DNA of 64,000 nt from Williamsia maris (GTDB lineage: Bacteria > Actinomycetota > Actinomycetes > Mycobacteriales > Mycobacteriaceae), in contig NZ_JAMTCJ010000002.1 of the NCBI RefSeq assembly GCF_024171815.1, forward strand, positions 1,302,001 to 1,366,000, in the 5' to 3' direction. A program made the position numbers and the translations under genes. This document shows positions 52,266 through 60,854 of this stretch, piece after piece (the first letter of the stretch is position 1; every line of letters starts with the position of its first letter). The notes beneath the pieces were generated by a model. The model had not been told where the DNA came from, ran no database searches, and was given only the letters and a program-made list of their open reading frames with translations.

Positions 52266-53288
52266 TCACACCGCGGGTTGCTGCTGGGTGATGCAGTGCA
52301 CCCCGCCGCCGCGGGCGAACAGCGGCCGGGCGTCGACTCCGATGATCGTCCGTCCCGGGTAGGCGTCGGCCAGGATGGCCGCGGCCGCATCGTCACGCGG
52401 GTCGTCGAAGCGGCAGGCGATGACGGCGTCGTTGATCACGAGGTGGTTGATGTAGCTGTGGTCGACGAACCCCTCGTTGTCGGTGAGCCCCGCCGGTGCC
52501 GGGACGCCGACGATGTCGAAGGCGCGCCCCTGCGCGTCCGTCGCCTCGCTCAGCACCCGCATGATCTCGGCGGAGACCGCGTGGTCGGGATGGGCGGGGT
52601 CGGTCTGCTCGTGCACCAGCACCGTGCCCGGTGTGGGGATGGCGGCGACGATGTCGACGTGGCCGCGCGTGCCGAAGGTCTCGTTGTCGCGGGTCAGGCC
52701 ATAGGGCAGCCAGATCGCCGTCGTGGTCCCGATCGTGCGTTCCAGCTCCGCCTCCACCTGCGCGGCGGTCCAGTCGCTGTTGCGCCCCTGGCCCAGTTGG
52801 ACGGACTCGGTGAGCAACACCGTGCCGCTGCCGTCGACCTGGATACCGCCGCCCTCGTTGATCATCGGCGAGGTGATCAGCTCGGCGCCGGACAGTTCGG
52901 CGATCAGTCGGCCGATGTGTTGGTCTTTGTCCCAGGTGGCCCACTCCGCTGCGCCCCAGCCGTTGAACACCCAGTCCACCGCGCCGAGGCGCCCCGTTTC
53001 GTCATCGACGACGAAGGTCGGTCCGATGTCGCGGGCCCAGGCGTCGTCGAGCGGGGCCTCGACGAGGGTGACCTCCGACGACAGATAGCGCCGGGCGTGG
53101 TCGATCTCGCCGGGATCGACCAGCACCGTGACGGGTTCGTGGTCGGCGATGGCGTGTGCGACCTCTGCCCAGGTACGACGGGCCTCGTCGCGCTCGGACT
53201 CGGTGTCGCCCAACGAGTATCCGGTCACCGGGTAGGCCATCCACACCCGTTCCTGGGGTACGCCCTCGGCGGGCTGGCGCCAACTCAT
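52266..53288 (-). CDS. aguA: Agmatine deiminase
   Basis: A 340-residue enzyme of the guanidino-modifying superfamily, which converts agmatine to N-carbamoylputrescine and ammonia. Key segments are VWMAYP, DDAWARDIGPTFVVDD, INEGGGIQVDG, TFGTRGHVDIVA and the catalytic Cys in ARGGGVHCITQQ. It overlaps the preceding amidohydrolase gene by ATGA, giving a complete agmatine-to-putrescine route. Confidence 0.92.
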   Translation of the reverse strand: MSWRQPAEGVPQERVWMAYPVTGYSLGDTESERDEARRTWAEVAHAIADHEPVTVLVDPGEIDHARRYLSSEVTLVEAPLDDAWARDIGPTFVVDDETGRLGAVDWVFNGWGAAEWATWDKDQHIGRLIAELSGAELITSPMINEGGGIQVDGSGTVLLTESVQLGQGRNSDWTAAQVEAELERTIGTTTAIWLPYGLTRDNETFGTRGHVDIVAAIPTPGTVLVHEQTDPAHPDHAVSAEIMRVLSEATDAQGRAFDIVGVPAPAGLTDNEGFVDHSYINHLVINDAVIACRFDDPRDDAAAAILADAYPGRTIIGVDARPLFARGGGVHCITQQQPAV

Positions 53289-54238
53289 GGGGTCACCGGC
53301 GCGGTCAGCGACGTGTAGGTGTCGGGGCGGCGGGTCGCCAGGAAGGGGAACAGGGCCAGCCAGTCCCGTCGCTGGTCGAGGTCGAGATCGGCGACCAGGG
53401 TGACCGATTCGTCGCGTGGTGCCGCAACCAGGATGCGGCCGTAGGGATCACAGATGAACGACGAGCCGTAGAAGGTGATCGCGCCCTCGTCGCCGTGGCG
53501 GTTGGGGACGATCATGAAGGTGGCGTTGGCGATGGCGTTGCCGACGATGACCTGTTGCCACAGCGGCTGGGTGTCGAAGTCGGGGAAGTCGGGCTCGGAA
53601 CCGATGGCGGTGGGGTAGACGAGGATCTCCGCGCCGGCGATCGAGTAGCTGCGGGTGACCTCGGCGAACCATTCGTCCCAACACGTCGGGAACCCGAACG
53701 CGGCGGGCAGTCCCTCGGGGCGGTGCACCGGGTAGGGATCCTCCGACGGGCCGGCGCGGAAGTAGGTGTCCTCGTAATAGCCGGGGCTGATCGGGATGTG
53801 GAGCTTGTGGGTGTGGGCGACGATCTCGCCCCGCGGCGAGACCAGGATCGCGGTGTTGAGGCCGAGTCCGTCCGGCACGGCGCCCTCGGGTGCGGGCGCC
53901 CGCTGATAGAGCGAGGCGTGCACGAAGATGTCGTGTTTGCGGGCCATCTCGGCCGCGAAGGTCGCGGTCGGGCCGGTGTGCAGGTCCTCGGCGTCGTCGC
54001 CGGGGCGCTCGCCAGCGCGGACGAACGCCGGGTACTGCCGCAGGGTGAGCTCGGGAAGGAAGACCGCTGCGGCGCCGGCCTGTGCGGCGGCCGCGATCCC
54101 CTCGGCCAGCTCGGCCCGCAGTGCGTCGGGGTCCGCATGCCACCGGTGCTGCACCAGCGCCACGCGAAGGGGCGGCCGGGTGGGTGCGTCGTAGCGGCTG
54201 AGCGCGGCCGGTGGCGGGGGTGCGGTGATCGTACGCAT
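53285..54238 (-). CDS. aguB: N-carbamoylputrescine amidohydrolase-like nitrilase
   Basis: A 317-residue carbon-nitrogen hydrolase. The catalytic triad is Glu in VFLPELTLRQ, Lys in HTHKLHIP and Cys in FPTCWDEWFAE. With AguA beside it, the likely reaction is N-carbamoylputrescine to putrescine. GGAG lies about ten bases before the ATG. It is the first gene of the operon, downstream of a perfect 9-base palindrome. Confidence 0.88.
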   Translation of the reverse strand: MRTITAPPPPAALSRYDAPTRPPLRVALVQHRWHADPDALRAELAEGIAAAAQAGAAAVFLPELTLRQYPAFVRAGERPGDDAEDLHTGPTATFAAEMARKHDIFVHASLYQRAPAPEGAVPDGLGLNTAILVSPRGEIVAHTHKLHIPISPGYYEDTYFRAGPSEDPYPVHRPEGLPAAFGFPTCWDEWFAEVTRSYSIAGAEILVYPTAIGSEPDFPDFDTQPLWQQVIVGNAIANATFMIVPNRHGDEGAITFYGSSFICDPYGRILVAAPRDESVTLVADLDLDQRRDWLALFPFLATRRPDTYTSLTAPVTP

Positions 54239-54261
54239 ATGAGGATCTCCTCGGAACGGAG

Positions 54262-54284
54262 TTAAACGAATGAGGTTCGTTTAA
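54262..54284. promoter_or_regulatory. Perfect palindromic operator before aguBA
   Basis: TTAAACGAA-TGAGG-TTCGTTTAA, 9-base perfect arms with a 5-base spacer, in the 5' leader of aguB. TACCAT (minus strand, 54285-54290) directly beside it is the likely -10, so a bound repressor would cover the transcription start. A TetR-family regulator is the natural candidate but none is adjacent. Confidence 0.7.
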
Positions 54285-54312
54285 TGGTAGCCCCGGGGTA
54301 CGTGAGCTGCAA

Positions 54313-54350
54313 CGCAAACGCACCCCGACTTTTGTCGGGGTGCGTTTGCG
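54313..54350 (-). terminator. Strong hairpin terminator after the peptide ABC operon
   Basis: Perfect 17-base stem (CGCAAACGCACCCCGAC, 54313-54329, with its complement 54334-54350) and a 4-base loop. It lies 27 bases after the binding-protein stop on the minus strand. There is no T tract, as is common in actinobacteria. It also separates the operon from aguBA. Confidence 0.75.
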
Positions 54351-54377
54351 GCCACAGCAGAGTGAACCGGTGGCGGC

Positions 54378-56051
54378 CTACTTCTGGAAGCCGATGTCCT
54401 GGACTCGACCGATGTAGAACAGACCGGCTCCGTAGTTGGCGAGCTTCTCCTTGGTGGCGATGATCGTCGGGCCGTTGTCGAGCGGGAGGTTCGAGTACTG
54501 GCCCAGCAGGGTCCGCTCGAGTGCGTTGCCCGCCGTGATCTGTGCGGCCGGATCGGCGATCTGACCCACCGCGCGGATCTGTGTGTCCAACTCGGCGGTT
54601 CCGGCGCCGGCCTGGTTCAGCTGCGAACCCGAGCACCAGAACTGGCAGAAGTACGCGTATCCGAAGGGGTCACTCGAGTACGTCCCCGACAGGAAGAAAT
54701 CGAACTTCTTGTTCGTCACGATGTCGGAGAACTCACTCGATGACTTCTGCTGGATCTGTAGGTCGACCCCGACCGACTTCTCCATTGCCTGGATGGCGCG
54801 CGCCAGGTTGAGGATCGTCGGGTCGTCGCCGGTCACCGGGAAGGTGAGTGAGAGCTTCTGACCGTCCTTCGTCCTGATCCCGTCTGACCCCGGTGCCCAT
54901 CCGGCGGCGTCGAGTTCGCTCTTCGCGGTGTTCGAGTCGAAGTCGATGACGCCCTTGAGGTTGTCGGCGTATCCCTTCTGGAAGGGATAGAGCGTGAACG
55001 ATCCGGGTTCGGTCTCGCTGTACCCGAGCCCCTGGAACAGGACATCGGCCACGACCTTCCGGTCGATGGACTTGAGAATCGCGCTGCGTACCTTCACGTC
55101 CCGCAGCGGCGGGGAGGCCAGGTTCAACGTCACCAGGTCCTGTGACGGTGTCGCCGACTTTCGGATCGATATTCCGCCCATGCCCTGGACCTGAGCGAGT
55201 CGGTCCTTGGTGGCCACCGATACGGCGTCGATCTGATTGTTCTTGAATGCGTTGATCGATGCCTGGCTGTCCATCTGGAGGAACACCCGTTGATCGAGCT
55301 TGCCGGGGTCACCCCACCACTTCGGGTTCTTCTCGAAGATGACCGTTCCGGCAGTCCGGTCGAAGGACTTCAGCTGGTACGGGCCGGCGCCCAGTTCGGA
55401 GTGCGGGGTGTTGATGTAGGCGGTGTTGTAGAACGTCGGATCAAGGGCCTTGGGGTGTAACAGGACGTTGAAGAGGCCGTCCGGCCATGCGTATGGACCG
55501 CGGAACGTGACCACGGCTTGTTTCGAGCTTGTGCCCTGCGCAACCGAGCCGATCTGCGAGTAGCCGTCGGTGCTCGATGCCGAATACGCGGAGTTGGTGC
55601 CGTTGTTGGCCTTCCAGGTCGCCTCGAACGCCGTCCAGTCGATCGGCGTCCCGTCGTTGAAGGTTGCTTTCGGATTGATCGTGTAGGTGATCACCGTGTT
55701 CCCGCCGACCACTTCTTTCTTGTAGTCGGTGAGGTAATCCGGGTCGGCTGAAGCGGTGCCGTCGGCGGCGAAGGTGAACAACGACGGGTTGTACCAGCGC
55801 CACAGGTTCAGCGTGTAGAGGGTGCCGTCGGCCTGAAAGGTGTTCCACTGCGGCGACACCTCGGGCAGCGCCGTTGTCAACGTGCCGGTGTCAGCGATGT
55901 TCTGCCGGGGCTGCTCGTTGATCTGAGCCGCGGACTTCGACAGGGAGTCGTTGGTGTCCGACGACGTCGAGTCGGTCGACCCGCCGCAACCGGAGAGCAC
56001 GAGTGTCACGGCCAGCGACGCCGCGCCGGCGGCCCACAGATGACGTTTCAT
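54378..56051 (-). CDS. Peptide/nickel-type ABC transporter substrate-binding lipoprotein
   Basis: A 557-residue solute-binding protein of the DppA/OppA (SBP_bac_5) family. Signal peptide with lipobox LSGC (about 19-22), a Ser/Thr-rich linker, then family segments such as FTFAADGTASADPDYLTDYK, FNDGTPIDWTAFEATWKA and GAGPYQLKSFDRTAGTVIFE. It captures a peptide or another small solute outside the membrane. AAGGA lies seven bases before the ATG. It is the last gene of its operon; binding proteins are more often first. Confidence 0.87.
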   Translation of the reverse strand: MKRHLWAAGAASLAVTLVLSGCGGSTDSTSSDTNDSLSKSAAQINEQPRQNIADTGTLTTALPEVSPQWNTFQADGTLYTLNLWRWYNPSLFTFAADGTASADPDYLTDYKKEVVGGNTVITYTINPKATFNDGTPIDWTAFEATWKANNGTNSAYSASSTDGYSQIGSVAQGTSSKQAVVTFRGPYAWPDGLFNVLLHPKALDPTFYNTAYINTPHSELGAGPYQLKSFDRTAGTVIFEKNPKWWGDPGKLDQRVFLQMDSQASINAFKNNQIDAVSVATKDRLAQVQGMGGISIRKSATPSQDLVTLNLASPPLRDVKVRSAILKSIDRKVVADVLFQGLGYSETEPGSFTLYPFQKGYADNLKGVIDFDSNTAKSELDAAGWAPGSDGIRTKDGQKLSLTFPVTGDDPTILNLARAIQAMEKSVGVDLQIQQKSSSEFSDIVTNKKFDFFLSGTYSSDPFGYAYFCQFWCSGSQLNQAGAGTAELDTQIRAVGQIADPAAQITAGNALERTLLGQYSNLPLDNGPTIIATKEKLANYGAGLFYIGRVQDIGFQK

Positions 56052-56062
56052 TGACGGTCCTT

Positions 56063-58153
56063 TCACAGGGATGGAGCCTGGCTGACGGGTACGGATCGAT
56101 CGGCGAAATGGCACGCGTGCTGGTGGGCGGATCCGGCGGTGACGGGTTGCAGGACGGGCACCTCGCCGATGCACCTCTGCTGGTCGTCGTCGGGCAGGGT
56201 CGGCCGCAGGGGACAGCGGTTGTGGAACGCACATCCACCAGGACGCGCACTGGGGCTGGGCAGTTCACCGGTCAGCACGACGCGCTCGCGTGATCGCTCC
56301 AGCACGGGGTCGGGAACGGGGATGGCTGACAACAACGCCTTCGTGTACGGGTGGGCGGGGTGATCGAAGACGTCTGCGGTGGTGCCTATCTCGACAAATC
56401 GGCCCAGGTACATGACCGCTACCCGGTCGGACAGATGCCGTACGACCGAGAGGTCGTGGGCGACGAACAGGTACGCCACACCGACCTCCCGCTTGAGTCG
56501 GTCGAGCAGGTTGATGACCGAGGCCTGGATCGAGACGTCGAGGGCCGAGACCGGCTCGTCGAGCACGATGAGCGTCGGGTTGACCGCGAGAGCGCGCGCG
56601 ATCCCGATGCGCTGGCGTTGTCCGCCGGAGAACGCAGCGGGAAACCGTGCCGCGTGCGCTGGGTCGAGTCCCACCAGGCGCATCAGTTCGGTGACACGTC
56701 CGTCGATGTCCCGGGTCGAGTCACGGTAGGCCCGAAGTGGCTCGGCGATGATGTCGTGCACGGTCATCCGCGGGTTCAACGACCCCATCGGATCCTGGAA
56801 CACGATCTGCACGGCTTTCCGCGCCGAGCGCAGCGCGCGTCCCTTCAGGGTGGAGAAGTCGGCACCTGCGATCTCGACCTTCCCGGTGGTCCCGGGTTCG
56901 GCGCGCAGGATCTCCAGCAACGTGGTCGTCTTGCCCGATCCCGACTCGCCGACGATGGCCATGGTCTCGCCTTCGCGGACATCGAAGTCCAGGCCGTCGA
57001 CGGCGTAGACCGACCCGACCCGACGACGCAGGAGGCCGGTCAGGATCGGGAACTCCTTGGTCAGGCCGCGCACACGTAGGACGACCTCGCGGTCGAGTTC
57101 AGCAGGTGCGACCGCGATCTCGGCGTCGATCTCCGGCGGGGTGAAGATCGGCCCACCGTCGACGATCCCCACGCCGGTGATCTCCCCGGATCGGTGACAT
57201 GCTGACAGGTGGTCGGCATCGATCGTGGTGAGTGCGGGTTCCGAGGCGGTGCACTCCGCGATCGCGGCGGGGCACCGAGGGGCGAACGGGCATGCGTCGT
57301 CGACATCGATGAGCACCGGTGGCTGACCGGGAATCGGCACCAGGGGGCCACCGTGCTCACGATCGATGCGGGGGATGGAGGCGAGAAGCCCGACCGTGTA
57401 GGGCATCCGGGGCGTGGCGTAGAGGTCCTCGGAGCCGGCGCGCTCCACGATGCGGCCCGCGTACATCACCGCCACGTCGTCCGCGGTGCCGGCCACGAGA
57501 CCCAGATCGTGGGTGATGAGCAACAGCGCAGCACCGGTTTCGCGCCGGATGGTCGCCAGGAGATCCATCACCTGGGCCTGGATGGTCACGTCGAGCGCGG
57601 TCGTCGGCTCATCGGCGATGATGAGCGCCGGATCATTGGCGATGGCGATGGCGATCACCACCCGCTGACGCATCCCACCCGAGAGTTCATGTGGGAAGGC
57701 ACGCATACGCCGTGCCGGATCAGGGATGCCCACCAATTCGAGTAGTTCGGTGGCCCGTTTCTGTGCGCTCGCCCGCGGCGTCGGGGTATGCGCCCGGAGC
57801 GCCTCGACGATCTGATCGCCGACGGTGTAGACCGGCGTCAAGGCGGTGAGCGGATCCTGGAAGATCATCGACATCTCGCTGCCCCGTATCTCGGACATGC
57901 GGCGATCGTCGAGGCCGATGAGCTCGGAGTCCTGAAACCTGATCGACCCCGAGACGTCGGCTGAGTCGGGCAGCAGTCCCATGATCGACAACGACGTCAC
58001 CGATTTGCCGGACCCGGATTCACCGACGATGGCGGTGCACCGGCCCGGCTCGATCGTGAGGTCGACTCCGCGGACGGCGTCGAGAATCCCGGACTCGGTG
58101 GGGAACGACACGCGTAGGTCGGTGATCTGCAGGATCGGGCCGGGCGCGGTCAT
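56063..58153 (-). CDS. Fused dual ATPase of a dipeptide-type ABC transporter (DppD-DppF)
   Basis: A 696-residue protein with two ABC ATPase domains. The first (about 5-330): Walker A GESGSGKSVTS, signature LSGGMRQR, Walker B LIIADEPTTALD, then the family's Cys cluster CPFAPRCPAA. The second (about 375-690): GESGSGKTTTLL, FSGGQRQR, LIVLDEPVSALD and CAFHNRCPLR. The usual pair of separate DppD and DppF is joined in one chain. It overlaps the DppC-like permease stop by ATGA. Confidence 0.9.
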   Translation of the reverse strand: MTAPGPILQITDLRVSFPTESGILDAVRGVDLTIEPGRCTAIVGESGSGKSVTSLSIMGLLPDSADVSGSIRFQDSELIGLDDRRMSEIRGSEMSMIFQDPLTALTPVYTVGDQIVEALRAHTPTPRASAQKRATELLELVGIPDPARRMRAFPHELSGGMRQRVVIAIAIANDPALIIADEPTTALDVTIQAQVMDLLATIRRETGAALLLITHDLGLVAGTADDVAVMYAGRIVERAGSEDLYATPRMPYTVGLLASIPRIDREHGGPLVPIPGQPPVLIDVDDACPFAPRCPAAIAECTASEPALTTIDADHLSACHRSGEITGVGIVDGGPIFTPPEIDAEIAVAPAELDREVVLRVRGLTKEFPILTGLLRRRVGSVYAVDGLDFDVREGETMAIVGESGSGKTTTLLEILRAEPGTTGKVEIAGADFSTLKGRALRSARKAVQIVFQDPMGSLNPRMTVHDIIAEPLRAYRDSTRDIDGRVTELMRLVGLDPAHAARFPAAFSGGQRQRIGIARALAVNPTLIVLDEPVSALDVSIQASVINLLDRLKREVGVAYLFVAHDLSVVRHLSDRVAVMYLGRFVEIGTTADVFDHPAHPYTKALLSAIPVPDPVLERSRERVVLTGELPSPSARPGGCAFHNRCPLRPTLPDDDQQRCIGEVPVLQPVTAGSAHQHACHFADRSVPVSQAPSL

Positions 58154-59184
58154 GACGGCGAATCCTTCGTGACGCCGGTGTTTCTGGCTCGTCGGGCCCG
58201 TCGAACGCGTCCGCCTGAGGCCGATCCGGGGTCGAACGCGTCGCGGAGGCCGTCGCCGATCAGGGACAGCGACATCGTCAGCAGGGTGAGTACGGCGGCC
58301 GGGTACCAGAACAGCCATGGCGACGAGGTGATGGTCGACTGTCCGTCCGATATCAGCGAACCCAGGGTCACGTCCGGGATCTTCACGCCGAACCCCAGGA
58401 AGGACAAGCTCGTCTCGGTGAGCACCACCGTGACGACACCGAGGACGGTGGAGACGATGATGAGCGAGGACATATTCGGGATGATGTGGCGAAGCGAGAT
58501 CCGAAAAGCGCCCAGCCCGAGAAACTTTCCGGCTCGAACGTAGTCCATCTCGCTCACCGACTGTGCGAGTGACCAGGTGACACGTGCCTGGAACGGCCAG
58601 CCGAACACGATGAGCACCACGATCAATGCCTTCCAGTCACCGCCGTATCGGTTCGCGACGAGCGCGACTATCAACAGCGACGGGACCACCAGCAGGAAGT
58701 GGATCGACTGCAGCGTGATGCGTTCCACCCATCCGCCGACGTACGCGGCCACCGTTCCGATGATGGTGGCGATGATCGTGGTGCCCAGGGCCACCGAGAA
58801 CGCGATCACCAACGACCGTTGCAGTCCGTGGACCAGTGACGCATAGAGATCGACGCCCGCATCGTTCGTACCGAGTAGGTGTGGTCCCCCGGGGGCGACA
58901 CCCAACGCGGCGAAGTCGGTCGCCCGATAGTCGTAGGACGTGAACAGCGACCCGAGCGCGGCGAACGCGATGAGGAGAAGCAGTATCGCGAGTCCGACCA
59001 GCGCAGTGCGGTTACGGATGAACCGGCGGGTCATCACGGCACCACGGCCGGAACTCCGTGACGCCCCACCGCCCGGGTGTTCGTTCGCGAGGGTGGTCGT
59101 CTCCGGGCCCGCGGGGTTGGCGACCGGAATGGCGTTGGTCAGCTTGCCGCTGGTAGTGGGCGAGGTGTTGTCGGGAAGTGTCAT
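58150..59184 (-). CDS. Dipeptide-type ABC transporter permease (DppC-like)
   Basis: A 344-residue permease. A 50-residue hydrophilic N-terminus precedes about six membrane helices (ALVGLAILLLLIAFAALGSLF and others). The coupling motif is in DYVRAGKFLGLGAFRISLRHIIPNM (EAA loop), where the helical domain meets the ATPase. The ATG shares a base with the DppB stop (TGATG), showing coupling. The C-terminus is Arg-rich. Confidence 0.88.
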   Translation of the reverse strand: MTLPDNTSPTTSGKLTNAIPVANPAGPETTTLANEHPGGGASRSSGRGAVMTRRFIRNRTALVGLAILLLLIAFAALGSLFTSYDYRATDFAALGVAPGGPHLLGTNDAGVDLYASLVHGLQRSLVIAFSVALGTTIIATIIGTVAAYVGGWVERITLQSIHFLLVVPSLLIVALVANRYGGDWKALIVVLIVFGWPFQARVTWSLAQSVSEMDYVRAGKFLGLGAFRISLRHIIPNMSSLIIVSTVLGVVTVVLTETSLSFLGFGVKIPDVTLGSLISDGQSTITSSPWLFWYPAAVLTLLTMSLSLIGDGLRDAFDPGSASGGRVRRARRARNTGVTKDSPS

Positions 59185-60167
59185 CAGCTCAGCCGGATCC
59201 TGGGATCGAGGTACACGAGGAGGAAGTCGGACAGGATCGCACCGACCGCGGTCAGGGCAGCGCCGAAGGCCGCCGTGGCGACGACGCCGTAGACGTCGTT
59301 CTTGGTGATCGTGTCGACGAAGTACTTGCCCATGCCGTTCCAGGCGAAGATCGACTCGGTGAGTACGGCGCCCGTGAATGCGGCGGGGACGGCGAAGGCC
59401 ACGCTGGTTGCAACCGGGATGAGTGAGGTGCGCAGCGCGTGACGACGAACGGCGACGCCGCGTCGGAGTCCCTTGGCCCGGGCCAGTCGTACGTAATCGC
59501 TGTTGAGCGTGTCGAGCAGCAGACTTCGCTGCAGTATCTGCGTCCCCGCGTACCCGGTGATGATCAGGACAAGGGACGGCAGGATCAGGTGCTGCAGTTT
59601 GTCCACTGCGACGGGCCAGAATCCCGATATCCCGACACTCGAGGAGCCCGTGACGAAGAAGATTGTCGACCCGGCCGCCTCGTTGATCGAGATCGCCAGG
59701 ATGACCAGGGCCAGTGCGACGACCGGTACCGGCACCACCAGTGCGAACGAGGATGTCACCTGGAGGAGCCGGTCGGACAGCCGGTATTGGCGAACCGCGG
59801 CGTAGACGCCGAGGCCGACCCCGATGATGGTCATCAGCAACGTCGCCCCGATGACCAACTGGAAGCTGGTCCAGGCGCGAAAACCTATCTGGCCGTTGAC
59901 TGAATCGCCCACCGGCGACTGGCCCCAGTCCCAGTGCAACACGATCCCGGAGATCCAGTGGTACCAGCGATCGAAGATCGACACCTTGTCGTTGAGGTTG
60001 TACCGATCGAGCGTGGAGTCGACGACGTTCTCGGGCAGGGGTGGTCGACGGGACAGATAGTTGGCGCGCGGTTCGAGCAGCGCGCTCGCGAGGAAGAAGA
60101 CGAGGTTGGTGGCCACGACGATGAGGGCGAGCCACCCGAGCGTCTTTCGCAACAAATAGGCGATCAC
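59184..60167 (-). CDS. Dipeptide-type ABC transporter permease (DppB-like)
   Basis: A 327-residue permease with about six membrane helices, starting with the DppB hallmark MIAYLLRKTLGWLALIVVATNLVFF. The EAA loop is NSDYVRLARAKGLRRGVAVRRHALRT. It is the first gene of the operon dppB-dppC-dppDF-binding protein. The start is GTG 60167 with only a weak Shine-Dalgarno. The solute may be peptide, nickel-chelate or another compound. Confidence 0.88.
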   Translation of the reverse strand: MIAYLLRKTLGWLALIVVATNLVFFLASALLEPRANYLSRRPPLPENVVDSTLDRYNLNDKVSIFDRWYHWISGIVLHWDWGQSPVGDSVNGQIGFRAWTSFQLVIGATLLMTIIGVGLGVYAAVRQYRLSDRLLQVTSSFALVVPVPVVALALVILAISINEAAGSTIFFVTGSSSVGISGFWPVAVDKLQHLILPSLVLIITGYAGTQILQRSLLLDTLNSDYVRLARAKGLRRGVAVRRHALRTSLIPVATSVAFAVPAAFTGAVLTESIFAWNGMGKYFVDTITKNDVYGVVATAAFGAALTAVGAILSDFLLVYLDPRIRLS

Positions 60168-60533
60168 GCTCGCCGAGGTCCCCTGATCACGTCGTACCCT
60201 CCGATGCCTTTCGCGTACTACGGCTAACTATGCACCGTCAGTTGTTTCCGGTTCGTTTCCACGCCGGAAACCCCAGAGGGAATTATCGATCATTTACCCG
60301 CAGCCTGCGGGCGGTTGGAGCGAAGCTCTCCGAATCACAGTGATCCGTACAAAGTTACAGCGGTCCGCTGGCGGCGACGGGGCCGACGGCAGGCAGCAGC
60401 CAAGGGGGCCTGTCATCACCTGTACGGGCAGCCACTCCCGGCCACCACTGATTCGCGGTTGCATGGGTGGCGACCCGGTCACCGCCCGAGGGGGCACGCC
60501 GGCCGAACGCCCGACCACGACAGGAGGTCAGCA
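60168..60533. other. Intergenic region between the ABC operon and the CMD gene
   Basis: 366 bases without a supported gene, divergent genes on both sides. CATAGT/TAGTTA near 60225-60232 could be the -10 of the ABC operon. GTTTCCGG (60244-60251) and CCGGAAAC (60264-60271) are perfect 8-base inverted arms with a 12-base spacer, and a third GTTTCC lies between. CCCGCAG-C-CTGCGGG (60298-60312) is another short palindrome. The CMD promoter was not located. Confidence 0.5.
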
Positions 60534-60854
60534 ATGACAAACACGACACCCGCACAGCAGTTGATCGGCAATTTCTCGCCCAAGATGGTGGAGCTCACCG
60601 ACGGTGTCGTATTCGGCGACATCTGGGAACGACCGGAGCTGAGCAAGCGCGACCGTAGTCTGGTGACAGTGGCCGTGCTCATCGCCGGTGGGCACACCGA
60701 GCAGCTGCCCGGCCACATCCAGCGGGCGCTGGACAACGGGGTCTCGCGCGAAGAAATCGTCGAGACCATCACGCACCTCGCGTTCTACGCGGGATGGCCG
60801 CGCGCGATGTCCGCCATCGCGGTGGCGAAAGACGTTCTAGGAGAACACGCATGA
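60534..60854 (+). CDS. Carboxymuconolactone decarboxylase-family protein
   Basis: A 106-residue all-helical CMD/AhpD-like protein. GDIWERPELSKRDRSLVTVAVLIAGG, GHIQRALDNGVSREEIVETITHLAFYAGWP are the family's hallmark segments. The CxxC of AhpD peroxidases is missing, so it resembles gamma-carboxymuconolactone decarboxylases, though real activity may differ. A strong AGGAGG lies six bases before the ATG. Its stop overlaps the alcohol dehydrogenase start. Confidence 0.88.
   Translation: MTNTTPAQQLIGNFSPKMVELTDGVVFGDIWERPELSKRDRSLVTVAVLIAGGHTEQLPGHIQRALDNGVSREEIVETITHLAFYAGWPRAMSAIAVAKDVLGEHA

Noticed and set aside
52148-52396. N-terminal extension of the FadE protein
   Set aside because: A TAATAT hexamer seven bases before ATG 52147 places the transcript start there, and the extension has no acyl-CoA dehydrogenase features.
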